From positions 1 through 31,802 of the forward strand of contig CAKPKU010000009.1 in assembly GCA_934167365.1 (NCBI GenBank): a stretch of 31,802 bases of DNA. Direction: 5' to 3'. The notes below the pieces were generated by a model. The model ran no database searches. It saw only the letters and a list, made by a program, of their open reading frames with translations, and was not told where the DNA came from. Position 1 is the first letter of the stretch. Each line of letters begins with the position of its first letter. The position numbers were made by a program, and so were the translations under genes. The DNA is from an uncultured Clostridia bacterium (GTDB lineage Bacteria; Bacillota; Clostridia; TANB77; CAG-508). Shown in pieces: positions 8,458 through 15,517 of the stretch.

Positions 8458-8502
8458 CACAAATGAAATATGTCATATTTTTTCTTAAGGAGGATATAAA
8501 AA

Positions 8503-9363
8503 GTGAAAAGATATAATATAGGTGTTGATATTGGGGCTAGTCATGTATCTTGCGGTTTATATAATGTTTGTGAAAAAAGACTAGAGCATAAAATATATTT
8601 ATTAAATAAAATGGATAAAACTATAGAGATAGAAAAATCTAATAAAAAATTTATAGAAATAATAAAATCTTTAATAGATGATTTACAGAAGGAATGTAAT
8701 TTTGATTTTAATGATGTATCTTCAATAGGATTAGCATGTCCAGGAGGAAATATAAAGGAGGAGGGAATATTCTTGGGTTCGACATCGCTTAATGTAACCA
8801 AAATTAATTGGCGTACAGCATTAGAAAAATATGGTACAAAAGTTTTTACAGAAAATGATTGTACTTGTGCTGGAATATGTGAATATTATGTAAATGATTG
8901 GGAGGAATTTGTAATGTTCACATTAGGGTCTGGATTAGGTATTTCGTATATGAAAAGTGGAAGATGTATTAGCGAGGTAGGATGGGATATAAGCAAACTT
9001 AATAAAAGAGTTGGAGAAAAATACGATAAATACATAAATAGTTTTGAAGGTTTGTCAAAAAGATATAACAGAATAAAAAATAAAAAGTATGCAAGAACAG
9101 AAATCTTTAGATGTATAGAAAAGAATAATATTGATGCAAAAATACTTTTGCAAGAATATATAAGAAATTTTATTGATGGAATAAAGAAAATAGAAAGTGT
9201 ATACAGTATTGGTAAATACTCAATAGGTGGTGGAATGTCAGAGTATGACAATTACTTTTTTGATAAAATAAAGGAAAGCCTACCGGGTATTGATATCAGA
9301 ATAGCAAAATATAAAAATGATTCTGGAATAATTGGTGCTGCTATGTTAGAATATGTGCAATAA
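8503..9363 (+). CDS. ROK-family sugar kinase-like protein
   Basis: The protein has the actin-like ATPase fold of ROK kinases and glucokinases. The N-terminal phosphate loop is IGVDIGASHVSCGL, a variant of DxGGTK. IGLACPGG follows, then ENDCTCAGICEYY (equivalent to the catalytic ENDANAAALGE region), the loop TLGSGLGISY and the late GGGMSEYDNYF/GAAMLEY helix. The zinc-binding CGxxGCxE loop of many ROK proteins is not present, and EVGW replaces the usual ExGH. At 286 aa it is close to family length. GTG 8503 is the start, with AAGGAGG (8488-8494) 8 bases upstream. It follows the PF10091 glycosidase by 45 bases, so phosphorylation of a released sugar is plausible. Loss of the zinc loop leaves the substrate open. 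Confidence 0.7.
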   Translation: MKRYNIGVDIGASHVSCGLYNVCEKRLEHKIYLLNKMDKTIEIEKSNKKFIEIIKSLIDDLQKECNFDFNDVSSIGLACPGGNIKEEGIFLGSTSLNVTKINWRTALEKYGTKVFTENDCTCAGICEYYVNDWEEFVMFTLGSGLGISYMKSGRCISEVGWDISKLNKRVGEKYDKYINSFEGLSKRYNRIKNKKYARTEIFRCIEKNNIDAKILLQEYIRNFIDGIKKIESVYSIGKYSIGGGMSEYDNYFFDKIKESLPGIDIRIAKYKNDSGIIGAAMLEYVQ

Positions 9364-9366
9364 AAT

Positions 9367-9423
9367 ATTTATGTTAAATACCAAAAGATAAAATTGACAA
9401 ATTGAGAAAAAGAGCTTATCATA
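9367..9423 (+). repeat. 57-bp direct repeat, copy 1 (carries a promoter)
   Basis: Identical to 12447-12503. It contains TTGACA (9394-9399), a 17-base spacer and TATCAT (9417-9422). Its right edge abuts the fliB fragment at 9424. With copy 2 it brackets the LRR module. Confidence 0.9.
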
Positions 9424-9498
9424 CATTTATCTGCAATACAGTGAAAATCATTAAAATATTTAGGTGTTCGTAATTTCATATATATAACCTTCTTTCTA
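9424..9498 (-). pseudogene. Truncated 5' fragment of a fliB-like gene
   Basis: On the minus strand this reads ATG-AAA-TTA-CGA..., giving MKLRTPKYFNDFHCIADKC, against MKLRTPTYFYDFHCIADRC of the intact gene at 5730-6791. The upstream region with its ribosome site is also partly conserved. The similarity stops exactly where the 57-bp repeat begins, so the repeat marks the breakpoint. No further fliB sequence is seen here. The following gap 9499-9808 is AT-rich with no supportable gene. Confidence 0.8.
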
Positions 9499-9818
9499 TA
9501 AAATTTATAATTAATAAATTGGATAAAATAAAGTTGCCTTAATATTATCTTAATTTTAAATTGAATAAAAATATTTTTATTATTATATAATCAAAATCAA
9601 AGAAAAAATCAAGTGATTTATGATTTTAAAAAGTCAAAACGTTACTTACAGGAAGATATAAAAAATAAAAAATGCTTACATACAATTGATGCATGCAAAT
9701 TTTGGTAAAATAATAAAAGTATTGAAAAAAAAATTTCGTTATTGTAAAATATTTGTAAAGAAAAAATATAGGAAATCTGTGAAAATAGTAAGATGTCCAA
9801 GAAAGTGAAGTGAGTAAA

Positions 9819-10118
9819 ATGATAAAACTAAAAATAGTAAATATAGAAAATTATAAATATAATTTAGAAAATGAAGATAAACATAATTATGTTATAAGTT
9901 TGGAGTTTTTTGATATAGAGGAAAAACCAAAAGTAGGAGACTATATATATATAAATAAAGAATTATTAAATTCAAAGTATGAAGGTTATAGTACAAGTTA
10001 TACATTTGGTAGTCTCGAAAATAAATATGGAAAAGAAGATATATCAATAAATGATATTGATGTGATAAAAGTTGTATTAGAAAAAATGGAAATATATTTA
10101 AAGAGATTATATGGATAG
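9819..10118 (+). CDS. Hypothetical small acidic protein upstream of the LRR gene
   Basis: A 99-aa protein (102 aa if GTG 9810 is used) of unknown function. The sequence (MIKLKIVNIENYKYN ... LEFFDIEEKPKVGDYIYINKELL ... FGSLENKYG ... IDVIKVVLEKMEIYLKRLYG) looks like a small beta-rich domain ending in a helix. Neither start has a strong ribosome site. ATG 9819 is preceded by GAAGTGAG and is preferred for its codon. It ends 9 bases before the next gene, so it is probably co-transcribed with the LRR gene. There is no signal peptide or membrane segment. Confidence 0.55.
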   Translation: MIKLKIVNIENYKYNLENEDKHNYVISLEFFDIEEKPKVGDYIYINKELLNSKYEGYSTSYTFGSLENKYGKEDISINDIDVIKVVLEKMEIYLKRLYG

Positions 10119-10127
10119 GAGGCAAAA

Positions 10128-11922
10128 ATGGCTGAATCAAAGGAGCTAAAGAAAATAAAGAAAACTTATGGAGAAAACTTTATGAAATTATGTAGAAGTC
10201 TTTTTCCAACAATATTAGAGCAAGAAGGAAGATTATATGAAATATTATCTTCATCATTTTCAGAAAATTGCAAAACTTTATATGAAGATATAGTAAATGA
10301 AGGAATAGAAGAAGATTTCAAAAATTATGTATATAGTAAAATTGATGTAGAAACTCTAGAAAAGAAGATTATAGAAGAAAAAACGCCATATGAGCTTTTA
10401 GATGAAGCTGGGTATAATTTAACAGAATGTTTAAATGAAAGAGATATACAAAAATTTAAAAAATATTATAAACATGGTGAAGAGCTATGTACATTTAGAG
10501 GTGGAAGACTAAATAGTTGTGTTTTGGGCTGTAAAAAAGGATGCAGAAGATATAAAAAGAGAAGATTTTAAAAATCCTAAAAGAGAAGATGAATATGGAA
10601 CATCTGTTATAGGAATACAATTTAATAGACAAGGAATGTGTACAGTATCAATAAAAAATAGATATAATCATACAGTCAACAACCCAGATGCAACATATGG
10701 AAATGATTTAGATAGAATAATTCCAGGATTAACAAAAAGTTTTTCGACATTATTAAAAAAAGAATATGGATTAGAATTAAATAACACAAATATAGAACGA
10801 TTTGAAATACCTGGTTATACAGTAGCGAATAATGGAAAATATTATAGATATAATATGGAAATATGTGGAAAATATTATTGCCCAGGGAATATAGTTATCG
10901 CACAAGGAGGAGAAGTAATAAGTGTTGCAAATCCAGAAGAGGGGTTATTAGTTGATTATTTTTATATAGATAAAAAAGAGAAAGTAATAAAAGCGTGTAT
11001 AAATGACTCGTTTGTTGATGATTTACAAGGAATAGAAAAAATAGAGGTAGTCAAATCGGAAGATGAAAATGTAAATAGATTAATCAAAATATACCAACCA
11101 AATGCAGAAGAGCCAGTACTAATTGGAATTGATAAAAATAATCAGATTGTGAAATATGAAAATAAGAATATAACTAATATAAGAGAAAATTTCCTATTTG
11201 GAAATAAAGGAATAACGAAACTAGAATTGCCAAATCTAACATACGCAGGGGACAATTTCCTATATTGTAATGAAGGAATAACGAAACTAGAATTGCCAAA
11301 ATTAGAACAAACAGGGTACAATTTCCTATATTGTAATGAAGGAATAACGAAACTAGAATTGCCAAATCTAACATACGCAGGGAACAATTTCCTATTTTTT
11401 AATCGAGGAATAACGCAACTAGAATTGCCAAAATTAGAACAAACAGGGGACAGTTTCCTATTTCGCAATCAAGGATTAACGAAACTAGAATTGCCAAAAT
11501 TAGAACAAACAAGGTACGGTTTCCTATATAGTAATCAAGGAATAACGAAACTAGAATTGCCAAAATTAGAACAAACAGGGGGCCATTTCCTATATAGTAA
11601 TCAAGGAATAACGAAACTAGAATTGCCAAATCTAACATACGCAGGGTACGGTTTCCTATATAGTAATCAAGGAATAACGAAACTAGAATTGCCAAAATTA
11701 GAACAAACAGGGGACCATTTCCTAGCTTCTAATAAAGGAATAACTCAAAGTGATAAAAAGAAACTTAGAGATGGAAATATAGAAGCACAACAAGCTAAAA
11801 ATAAAGAAATAATAACTGTGAAAGATATAGCTCAATTAGATAAAGATAATGAATTAACAACATCTGAAATAAGTTTAGCCCATAAAATAATAGAAAAAAA
11901 TAAAAAGTTTATTCAAAAATAA
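10128..11922 (+). pseudogene. Leucine-rich repeat protein gene, interrupted by a frameshift near 10515-10525
   Basis: Two overlapping frames encode one protein. Frame A (10128-10571) starts at ATG 10128 behind AGGAGG and gives an alpha-helical N-terminal domain up to GGRLNSCV, after which it turns into a basic nonsense tail. Frame B, open from 10519, continues with FWAVKKDAEDIKREDF, NPKREDEYGTSVIGIQF, KNRYNHTVNNPDATYGNDLDRIIPGLTKSF. As I recall, a domain like this in clostridial LRR proteins is joined to the first part. Removing one base, or adding two, around GTGTTTTGGG restores the frame. After this come eight 22-residue leucine-rich repeats (GITKLELP...) and a C-terminal helical cap. There is no signal peptide or anchor, so the protein would be cytoplasmic. 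Sequencing error, true loss of function or programmed +1 shifting are all possible. Confidence 0.75.
11191..11718 (+). repeat. Eight tandem 66-bp repeats encoding 22-residue leucine-rich repeats
   Basis: Period is exactly 66 bp, beginning TTCCTA each time, with a ninth degenerate start at 11719. Every unit has a nearly invariant core (GGAATAACGAAACTAGAATT). The next codons come in two forms, encoding NLTYAG (A) or KLEQTG (B), in the order A B A B B B A B. Differences otherwise fall in the two codons before TTC and in the codons just after it. Confidence 0.95.
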
Positions 11923-11924
11923 AA

Positions 11925-12416
11925 ATGAAAGATAGAGATGTGAAAAAAATAATGGAATATGAAAAATGTTTAGTTGAATTAGATGAAATATTTAAGTATT
12001 TAAAAAATGAGGATTTAATAAAAATACCATATGAAACAAGAAAAGCTATAAGTGAAAAAAAAGATAAGCAATACAATTGGAAGTATGATGAATCTAAACC
12101 ATTAAATAAACAAAATTTAAAAAGAGAAACAATAGCAATGCTGTCATATTTAAATATGGAATATTTGTTAGATAAAAATAAAAAAGCAATAATGGAGGAC
12201 ATACATAAATTTAATGAGGAAAAGATTGAAAAGGAAAAAAGAAAAAAATATGATCCAAACAACATATTTAAAGAAAATGTCCCAAGTACAGAAAATGATG
12301 AAAATAAAATTGAGAAAAATAAAGATTGTAGCAATAAGGAAATGATTGTAGCAAAAGAAGATAAATGGTATAAAAAAATAATTAATGCAATAGCTAAGCT
12401 ATTTCATAAAAAATAA
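11925..12416 (+). CDS. Hypothetical lysine/glutamate-rich protein downstream of the LRR gene
   Basis: A 163-aa charged protein of unknown function that starts 2 bases after the LRR gene's stop. Residues 1-90 look like a compact helical domain (YEKCLVELDEIFKYL, IPYETRKAI, NLKRETIAMLSYLNMEYLL). Then come a Lys/Glu-rich coiled or disordered linker and a short amphipathic C-terminal helix (WYKKIINAIAKLFHKK) that could touch a membrane. ATG 11925 has no clear ribosome site of its own, so translation coupling to the upstream frame is likely. The position suggests it works with, or was inherited with, the LRR protein. Confidence 0.6.
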   Translation: MKDRDVKKIMEYEKCLVELDEIFKYLKNEDLIKIPYETRKAISEKKDKQYNWKYDESKPLNKQNLKRETIAMLSYLNMEYLLDKNKKAIMEDIHKFNEEKIEKEKRKKYDPNNIFKENVPSTENDENKIEKNKDCSNKEMIVAKEDKWYKKIINAIAKLFHKK

Positions 12417-12418
12417 AT

Positions 12419-12446
12419 ACGAAAAGAGAACCGTCTCGTTTTCCCA
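12419..12446. repeat. Degenerate piece of the palindromic repeat
   Basis: GAAAAGAGAACCGTCTCGTT resembles the right arm of the element at 6820-7115 (GGAAAAGAGAACCGTCCCC) with changes at its end. It directly adjoins the 57-bp repeat copy 2. Confidence 0.6.
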
Positions 12447-12503
12447 ATTTATGTTAAATACCAAAAGATAAAATTGACAAATTGAGAAAAAGAGCTTATC
12501 ATA
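12447..12503 (+). repeat. 57-bp direct repeat, copy 2, holding the ABC-F promoter
   Basis: Identical to 9367-9423. The promoter within it is TTGACA (12474-12479), a 17-base spacer and TATCAT (12497-12502). Transcription should start near 12509, 25 bases before the leader peptide's ATG. This is likely the original setting of the sequence, as the leader and ABC-F gene follow directly. Confidence 0.9.
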
Positions 12504-12533
12504 TAAGCAGAATATTAAAAAGGAGAACAAAAA

Positions 12534-12608
12534 ATGAATAGAGAAAAAGAGCTAAGGAGTAAAATAAAATATAGGGGCTTCGGCTGTGTAACTATTACAA
12601 CGAGATAA
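12534..12608 (+). CDS. 24-codon leader peptide of the ABC-F gene
   Basis: ATG 12534 has AAGGAG at 12520-12525, 8 bases upstream. The peptide begins MNREKELRSKIKY and ends RGFGCVTITTR, then TAA. It is too short to be a typical gene, but has its own promoter and ribosome site and overlaps the left arm of a 14-bp inverted repeat. This is the layout of leader peptides on which ribosomes stall under an antibiotic, as upstream of erm and some ABC-F resistance genes. Confidence 0.75.
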   Translation: MNREKELRSKIKYRGFGCVTITTR

Positions 12609-12694
12609 AGCTATATATTAAATATAGTCGTTGTAATAGTTGATATATGGCATTATATCTCGTTATAAAAAATACACATATAAGGAGATATAAT
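12590..12694 (+). promoter_or_regulatory. Translational attenuator sequestering the ABC-F ribosome-binding site
   Basis: Hairpin 1 pairs AACTATTACAACGA (12590-12603, inside the leader ORF) perfectly with 12628-12641. Hairpin 2 pairs ATTATATCTCGTTAT (12652-12666) with ATAAGGAGATATAAT (12680-12694), 15 pairs with one G-G mismatch. This buries the Shine-Dalgarno AAGGAG (12682-12687) of the ABC-F gene. An alternative pairing, AACGAGATA (12599-12607) with TATCTCGTT (12656-12664), would break both hairpins. There is no T-run, so control of translation rather than transcription is inferred. Confidence 0.75.
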
Positions 12695-12695
12695 T

Positions 12696-14321
12696 ATGAT
12701 TGAAATAGAATTAAATAATATAATAAAAAATTACGGATTAAAAAATGTGTTAAATGGAATGAATTTAACACTAAAAACAGGTGAAAGAGCAGTACTAATA
12801 GGTTGCAATGGAGCTGGGAAAAGCACAGTTTTAAAAATTATAATGAAACAAGAAAGTATAAGTTCTGGAACAATAAATATTAGGAAAAATGCTACAATAG
12901 GTATGCTGAAACAAATTTATGAATATGAAGAAGAAAATCCAAATGTATATAATTTTCTGCAAAGAAGTTTTGAGCAATTTTTTGAATTGGAAAGAAAATT
13001 AAAAAAATTGGAAGATGAGATGTCTAATGAAAAAGATGATGAAAAAATTAGCGAATTACTACAAAAATATGGAAATGTACAACAGAAATATATACAAATG
13101 GGAGGCTATGATATTCAAGAAAAATTTAATAAAATATGCTCTGGATTACAAATAAATGAAAAAATGTTAAATCAAAATTATAATGATTTAAGTGGTGGAG
13201 AAAAAACAATAGTAAATTTAGGTGCATTGCTATTAAAAGAGCCAAGCATACTTTTGTTAGATGAGCCAACAAACCATTTAGATATGGAGAAATTAGAATG
13301 GTTAGAAAAATTTTTAAATGAATACAAAGGAACTATATTAATGGTTTCGCATGATAGATATTTTTTAGATAAAGTTGCTACCAAAACAATTTTATTGGAA
13401 AATGGAAAAGAAAAAATATATTTTGGAAATTACTCATATTTTCTAAAAGAAGATGAAAAAAGAACTCTTGCGGAATTTGAAAATTATAAAAATCAGCAGA
13501 AAATGATTAAAAAAATGAAAGAGTCTATAAAAACTTTAAGAAAATTTGGAGAGCTTGCTAAAAATGAAATGTTCTTTAAGAGAGCAAAAAGTATAGAAAA
13601 AAAATTAGCAAAAATAGAGCAACTTCCACAAGTTAATTTAGAGCAAAAAACATTACTTAATTTTAAATTAAATATTGATTCAAGATCTGGAAAAGATGTT
13701 GTTATAATAAATAATTTGAATAAAAATTTTGAAAGTAAAAATATATTTGAGAATGCAAATCTGCAAATACACTATGGTGAAAAAATTGCACTAATAGGAA
13801 AAAATGGAACAGGAAAAAGTACATTATTAAAGATCATTATGAATGAAGATTGTGAATATACTGGTGAAATAAAAATAGGTAAGTCAGTAAATATTGGATA
13901 TATCCCACAAGAAATAAAATTTGATGATGATAATCAAACAATATTAAACTTTTTTGAACAATTTGATAATAGAAATGAAACGGAAATAAGAACAAGTTTA
14001 GCGAAATATATGTTTAGAGGTAATGATGTATTCAAGAAAGTAGGCAGTTTATCTGGTGGAGAAAAGGTTAGATTGATACTTGCAAAATTGCTAAAACAAA
14101 ACATTAATTTTTTAATATTGGATGAACCAACAAATCATATTGATATTGAAACAAGAGAATTGTTAGAAGAAGCAATAAAGGAATATTCAGGAACAGTACT
14201 ATTTGTTTCGCATGACAGATATTTTATAAATAACTTGGCTGAAAGAATTGTGGAAGTAAAAGAAAAAAGATTTTTTTCTTATGTCGGAAATTATGATGAA
14301 TATTTGAAGAAGATTGAATAA
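12696..14321 (+). CDS. ABC-F family ATPase, candidate antibiotic ribosome-protection protein
   Basis: This 541-aa soluble protein has two ABC domains in one chain and no membrane segments, the ABC-F layout. Domain 1 has Walker A GCNGAGKST (36-44), signature LSGGEK (165-170) and LLLDEPTNHLD (186-196). Domain 2 has GKNGTGKST (368-376), a second SLSGGEK and LILDEPTNHID. The inter-domain linker (about 255-330, Lys/Glu-rich with KFGELAKNEMFFKRAKSIEKKL) is the part that reaches the ribosomal exit-site region in characterised members. Some ABC-Fs dislodge macrolides, lincosamides, streptogramins A or pleuromutilins; others are housekeeping factors. Here the drug-type attenuator upstream argues for an inducible resistance role. 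That is an inference, and the drug cannot be told from sequence. ATG 12696 follows AAGGAG by 8 bases. Confidence 0.9.
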   Translation: MIEIELNNIIKNYGLKNVLNGMNLTLKTGERAVLIGCNGAGKSTVLKIIMKQESISSGTINIRKNATIGMLKQIYEYEEENPNVYNFLQRSFEQFFELERKLKKLEDEMSNEKDDEKISELLQKYGNVQQKYIQMGGYDIQEKFNKICSGLQINEKMLNQNYNDLSGGEKTIVNLGALLLKEPSILLLDEPTNHLDMEKLEWLEKFLNEYKGTILMVSHDRYFLDKVATKTILLENGKEKIYFGNYSYFLKEDEKRTLAEFENYKNQQKMIKKMKESIKTLRKFGELAKNEMFFKRAKSIEKKLAKIEQLPQVNLEQKTLLNFKLNIDSRSGKDVVIINNLNKNFESKNIFENANLQIHYGEKIALIGKNGTGKSTLLKIIMNEDCEYTGEIKIGKSVNIGYIPQEIKFDDDNQTILNFFEQFDNRNETEIRTSLAKYMFRGNDVFKKVGSLSGGEKVRLILAKLLKQNINFLILDEPTNHIDIETRELLEEAIKEYSGTVLFVSHDRYFINNLAERIVEVKEKRFFSYVGNYDEYLKKIE

Positions 14322-14397
14322 AGCAATAAATTTGGGAAAATGAAAATAATTTTAGTGAAAATTGAAAATCCATTGGAACTGAAAGGAGAAAATACAT

Positions 14398-14793
14398 ATG
14401 GATAAAAATGAATTAATTAAATTAGTAGAAAGCTTAAATTTTCCACAAGAAGAATATTATATTTTGTCTAGTGGTTGTTTGCTATTTTATGGTTTACGAG
14501 AAAAAGCTAATGATTTAGATTTGTGTATATCAGAAAAATTGTTTAATGATATAAAAGAAAAATATAATTTAGTTGAAGAAAAGAAAAATGAGTGTGGATT
14601 TTATAAATTAAATGATTTAGTGGAAGTTGTAGTTGATTCGCCAGCAGAATTTGAGAATCAATATGATTTTAAAGATGGTTACCAACTTCAAAAATTAGAG
14701 ATAATATTAATGGATAAAAAGAAAAGGAATCTACCAAAGGATAAGTGTGATATTGATAATATTGAGAGATATTTAAGTGAGATAGAAAGATAA
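14398..14793 (+). CDS. Nucleotidyltransferase-fold protein
   Basis: This 131-aa protein looks like a minimal nucleotidyltransferase (MNT/AbiEii-like fold). YYILSSGCLLFYGL followed by KANDLDLCIS matches the pattern 'GxALxLHGLR...xDLDLxV', in which the two Asp residues bind metal. A later acid lies in VEVVVDSP. It lacks the long C-terminal part of AbiEii-type toxins. GAAAGGAG precedes ATG 14398 by 7 to 8 bases, and the gene ends in a terminator. Whether it is an enzyme, a toxin or an antitoxin-like partner is not clear. No HEPN partner is adjacent. Confidence 0.6.
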   Translation: MDKNELIKLVESLNFPQEEYYILSSGCLLFYGLREKANDLDLCISEKLFNDIKEKYNLVEEKKNECGFYKLNDLVEVVVDSPAEFENQYDFKDGYQLQKLEIILMDKKKRNLPKDKCDIDNIERYLSEIER

Positions 14794-14797
14794 TTTG

Positions 14798-14834
14798 AAG
14801 AATCTGAAGAATGAAAATTTTTTCAGATTCTTTT
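14798..14834 (+). terminator. Rho-independent terminator after the nucleotidyltransferase gene
   Basis: AAGAATCTGAA (14798-14808) pairs with TTCAGATTCTT (14822-14832), followed by a T-run. Confidence 0.85.
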
Positions 14835-14955
14835 TCATAAGATAAAATTCTGAAACTTATTAAAGTTATTTATGTCGTAGTAAAGGTTAGTTAGTGTAAA
14901 ATATTTGTAGGCAAAAATAAAAATTTTGTATACATTTTTTAATTTAATATTGAAA

Positions 14956-15019
14956 AAACATGGTTAATCCAATACAATGTAATCCCTAAATAATAACGAA
15001 AGGATTGATAACCATGTTT
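14956..15019. repeat. 15-bp inverted repeat in a gene-poor stretch
   Basis: AAACATGGTTAATCC (14956-14970) pairs with GGATT-GAT-AACCATGTTT (15002-15019), with a 3-base bulge. It starts a 680-base stretch (14835-15517) with no intact gene. Confidence 0.55.
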
Positions 15020-15180
15020 GAAAAAATATAGATATAAAGGATTAAGAGAAACATCAGTAAATATAGTAATTGGATAAATAAAATATAAAGAATCAATATA
15101 TGAAATTGAAGAAATTTTAAAACAAATAAGCAACATAAAGCAAATAGAAAAGAAATAGAAGAAAATAAAGAAATATATAT
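15018..15180 (+). pseudogene. Probable decayed small gene ahead of a terminator
   Basis: One frame reads YKGLRETSVNIVIG-stop-IKYKESIYEIEEILKQISNIKQIEKK-stop, with protein-like composition broken by stop codons, and ends just before a strong terminator. The parent family is not recognised. The rest of the stretch up to 15517 shows another broken reading (around 15365-15480) and nothing supportable. Confidence 0.3.
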
Positions 15181-15182
15181 AT

Positions 15183-15222
15183 AGCGTGGGAAGACTTTTG
15201 TTAGTAAAATTCCACGCTTTTT
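15183..15222 (+). terminator. Rho-independent terminator
   Basis: AGCGTGGGA (15183-15191) pairs with TTCCACGCT (15210-15218) with an 18-base loop and is followed by TTTTAT. It probably belonged to the decayed gene upstream. Confidence 0.75.
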
Positions 15223-15517
15223 ATATTCTAACTATTTTTTAGAATATTTAAATAAAAATATTTGAAAATACTTTATAAAAAATAAAAGCTTTTTCATGAT
15301 TTTGAAAAAACTTGATTGCAATAATAAAAGAGAGTATAATTATTTTATAGTTAGGAAGAGCTTTATGGAAAGGATAAGTAGAGAAAATTATTTATCTATA
15401 TTAAAAATTTCAAAGATTAACAAATAATATCAATAAATTTTGAAAATGCAGATTATGAGGAATTGTAAGACAGAAAGAAATTATATGAATATATAAATTA
15501 GAAAGGAAATACTTAGA

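Noticed and set aside
11142..11695. Long open frames on the minus strand opposite the LRR repeats
   Set aside because: They are the mirror of the 66-bp repeats: one repeat without a stop codon keeps every copy open. No start with a ribosome site, and the composition is that of reversed LRR codons.
11191..11718. CRISPR-like array
   Set aside because: Repeats are adjacent with no spacers, stay in one reading frame and encode leucine-rich repeats.
9367..12503. Insertion sequence bounded by target-site duplications
   Set aside because: 57 bp is far too long for a target duplication and there is no transposase between the copies.
12652..12694. Intrinsic terminator before the ABC-F gene
   Set aside because: The hairpin is followed by the start codon and not by a T-run. 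It covers the ribosome site instead.
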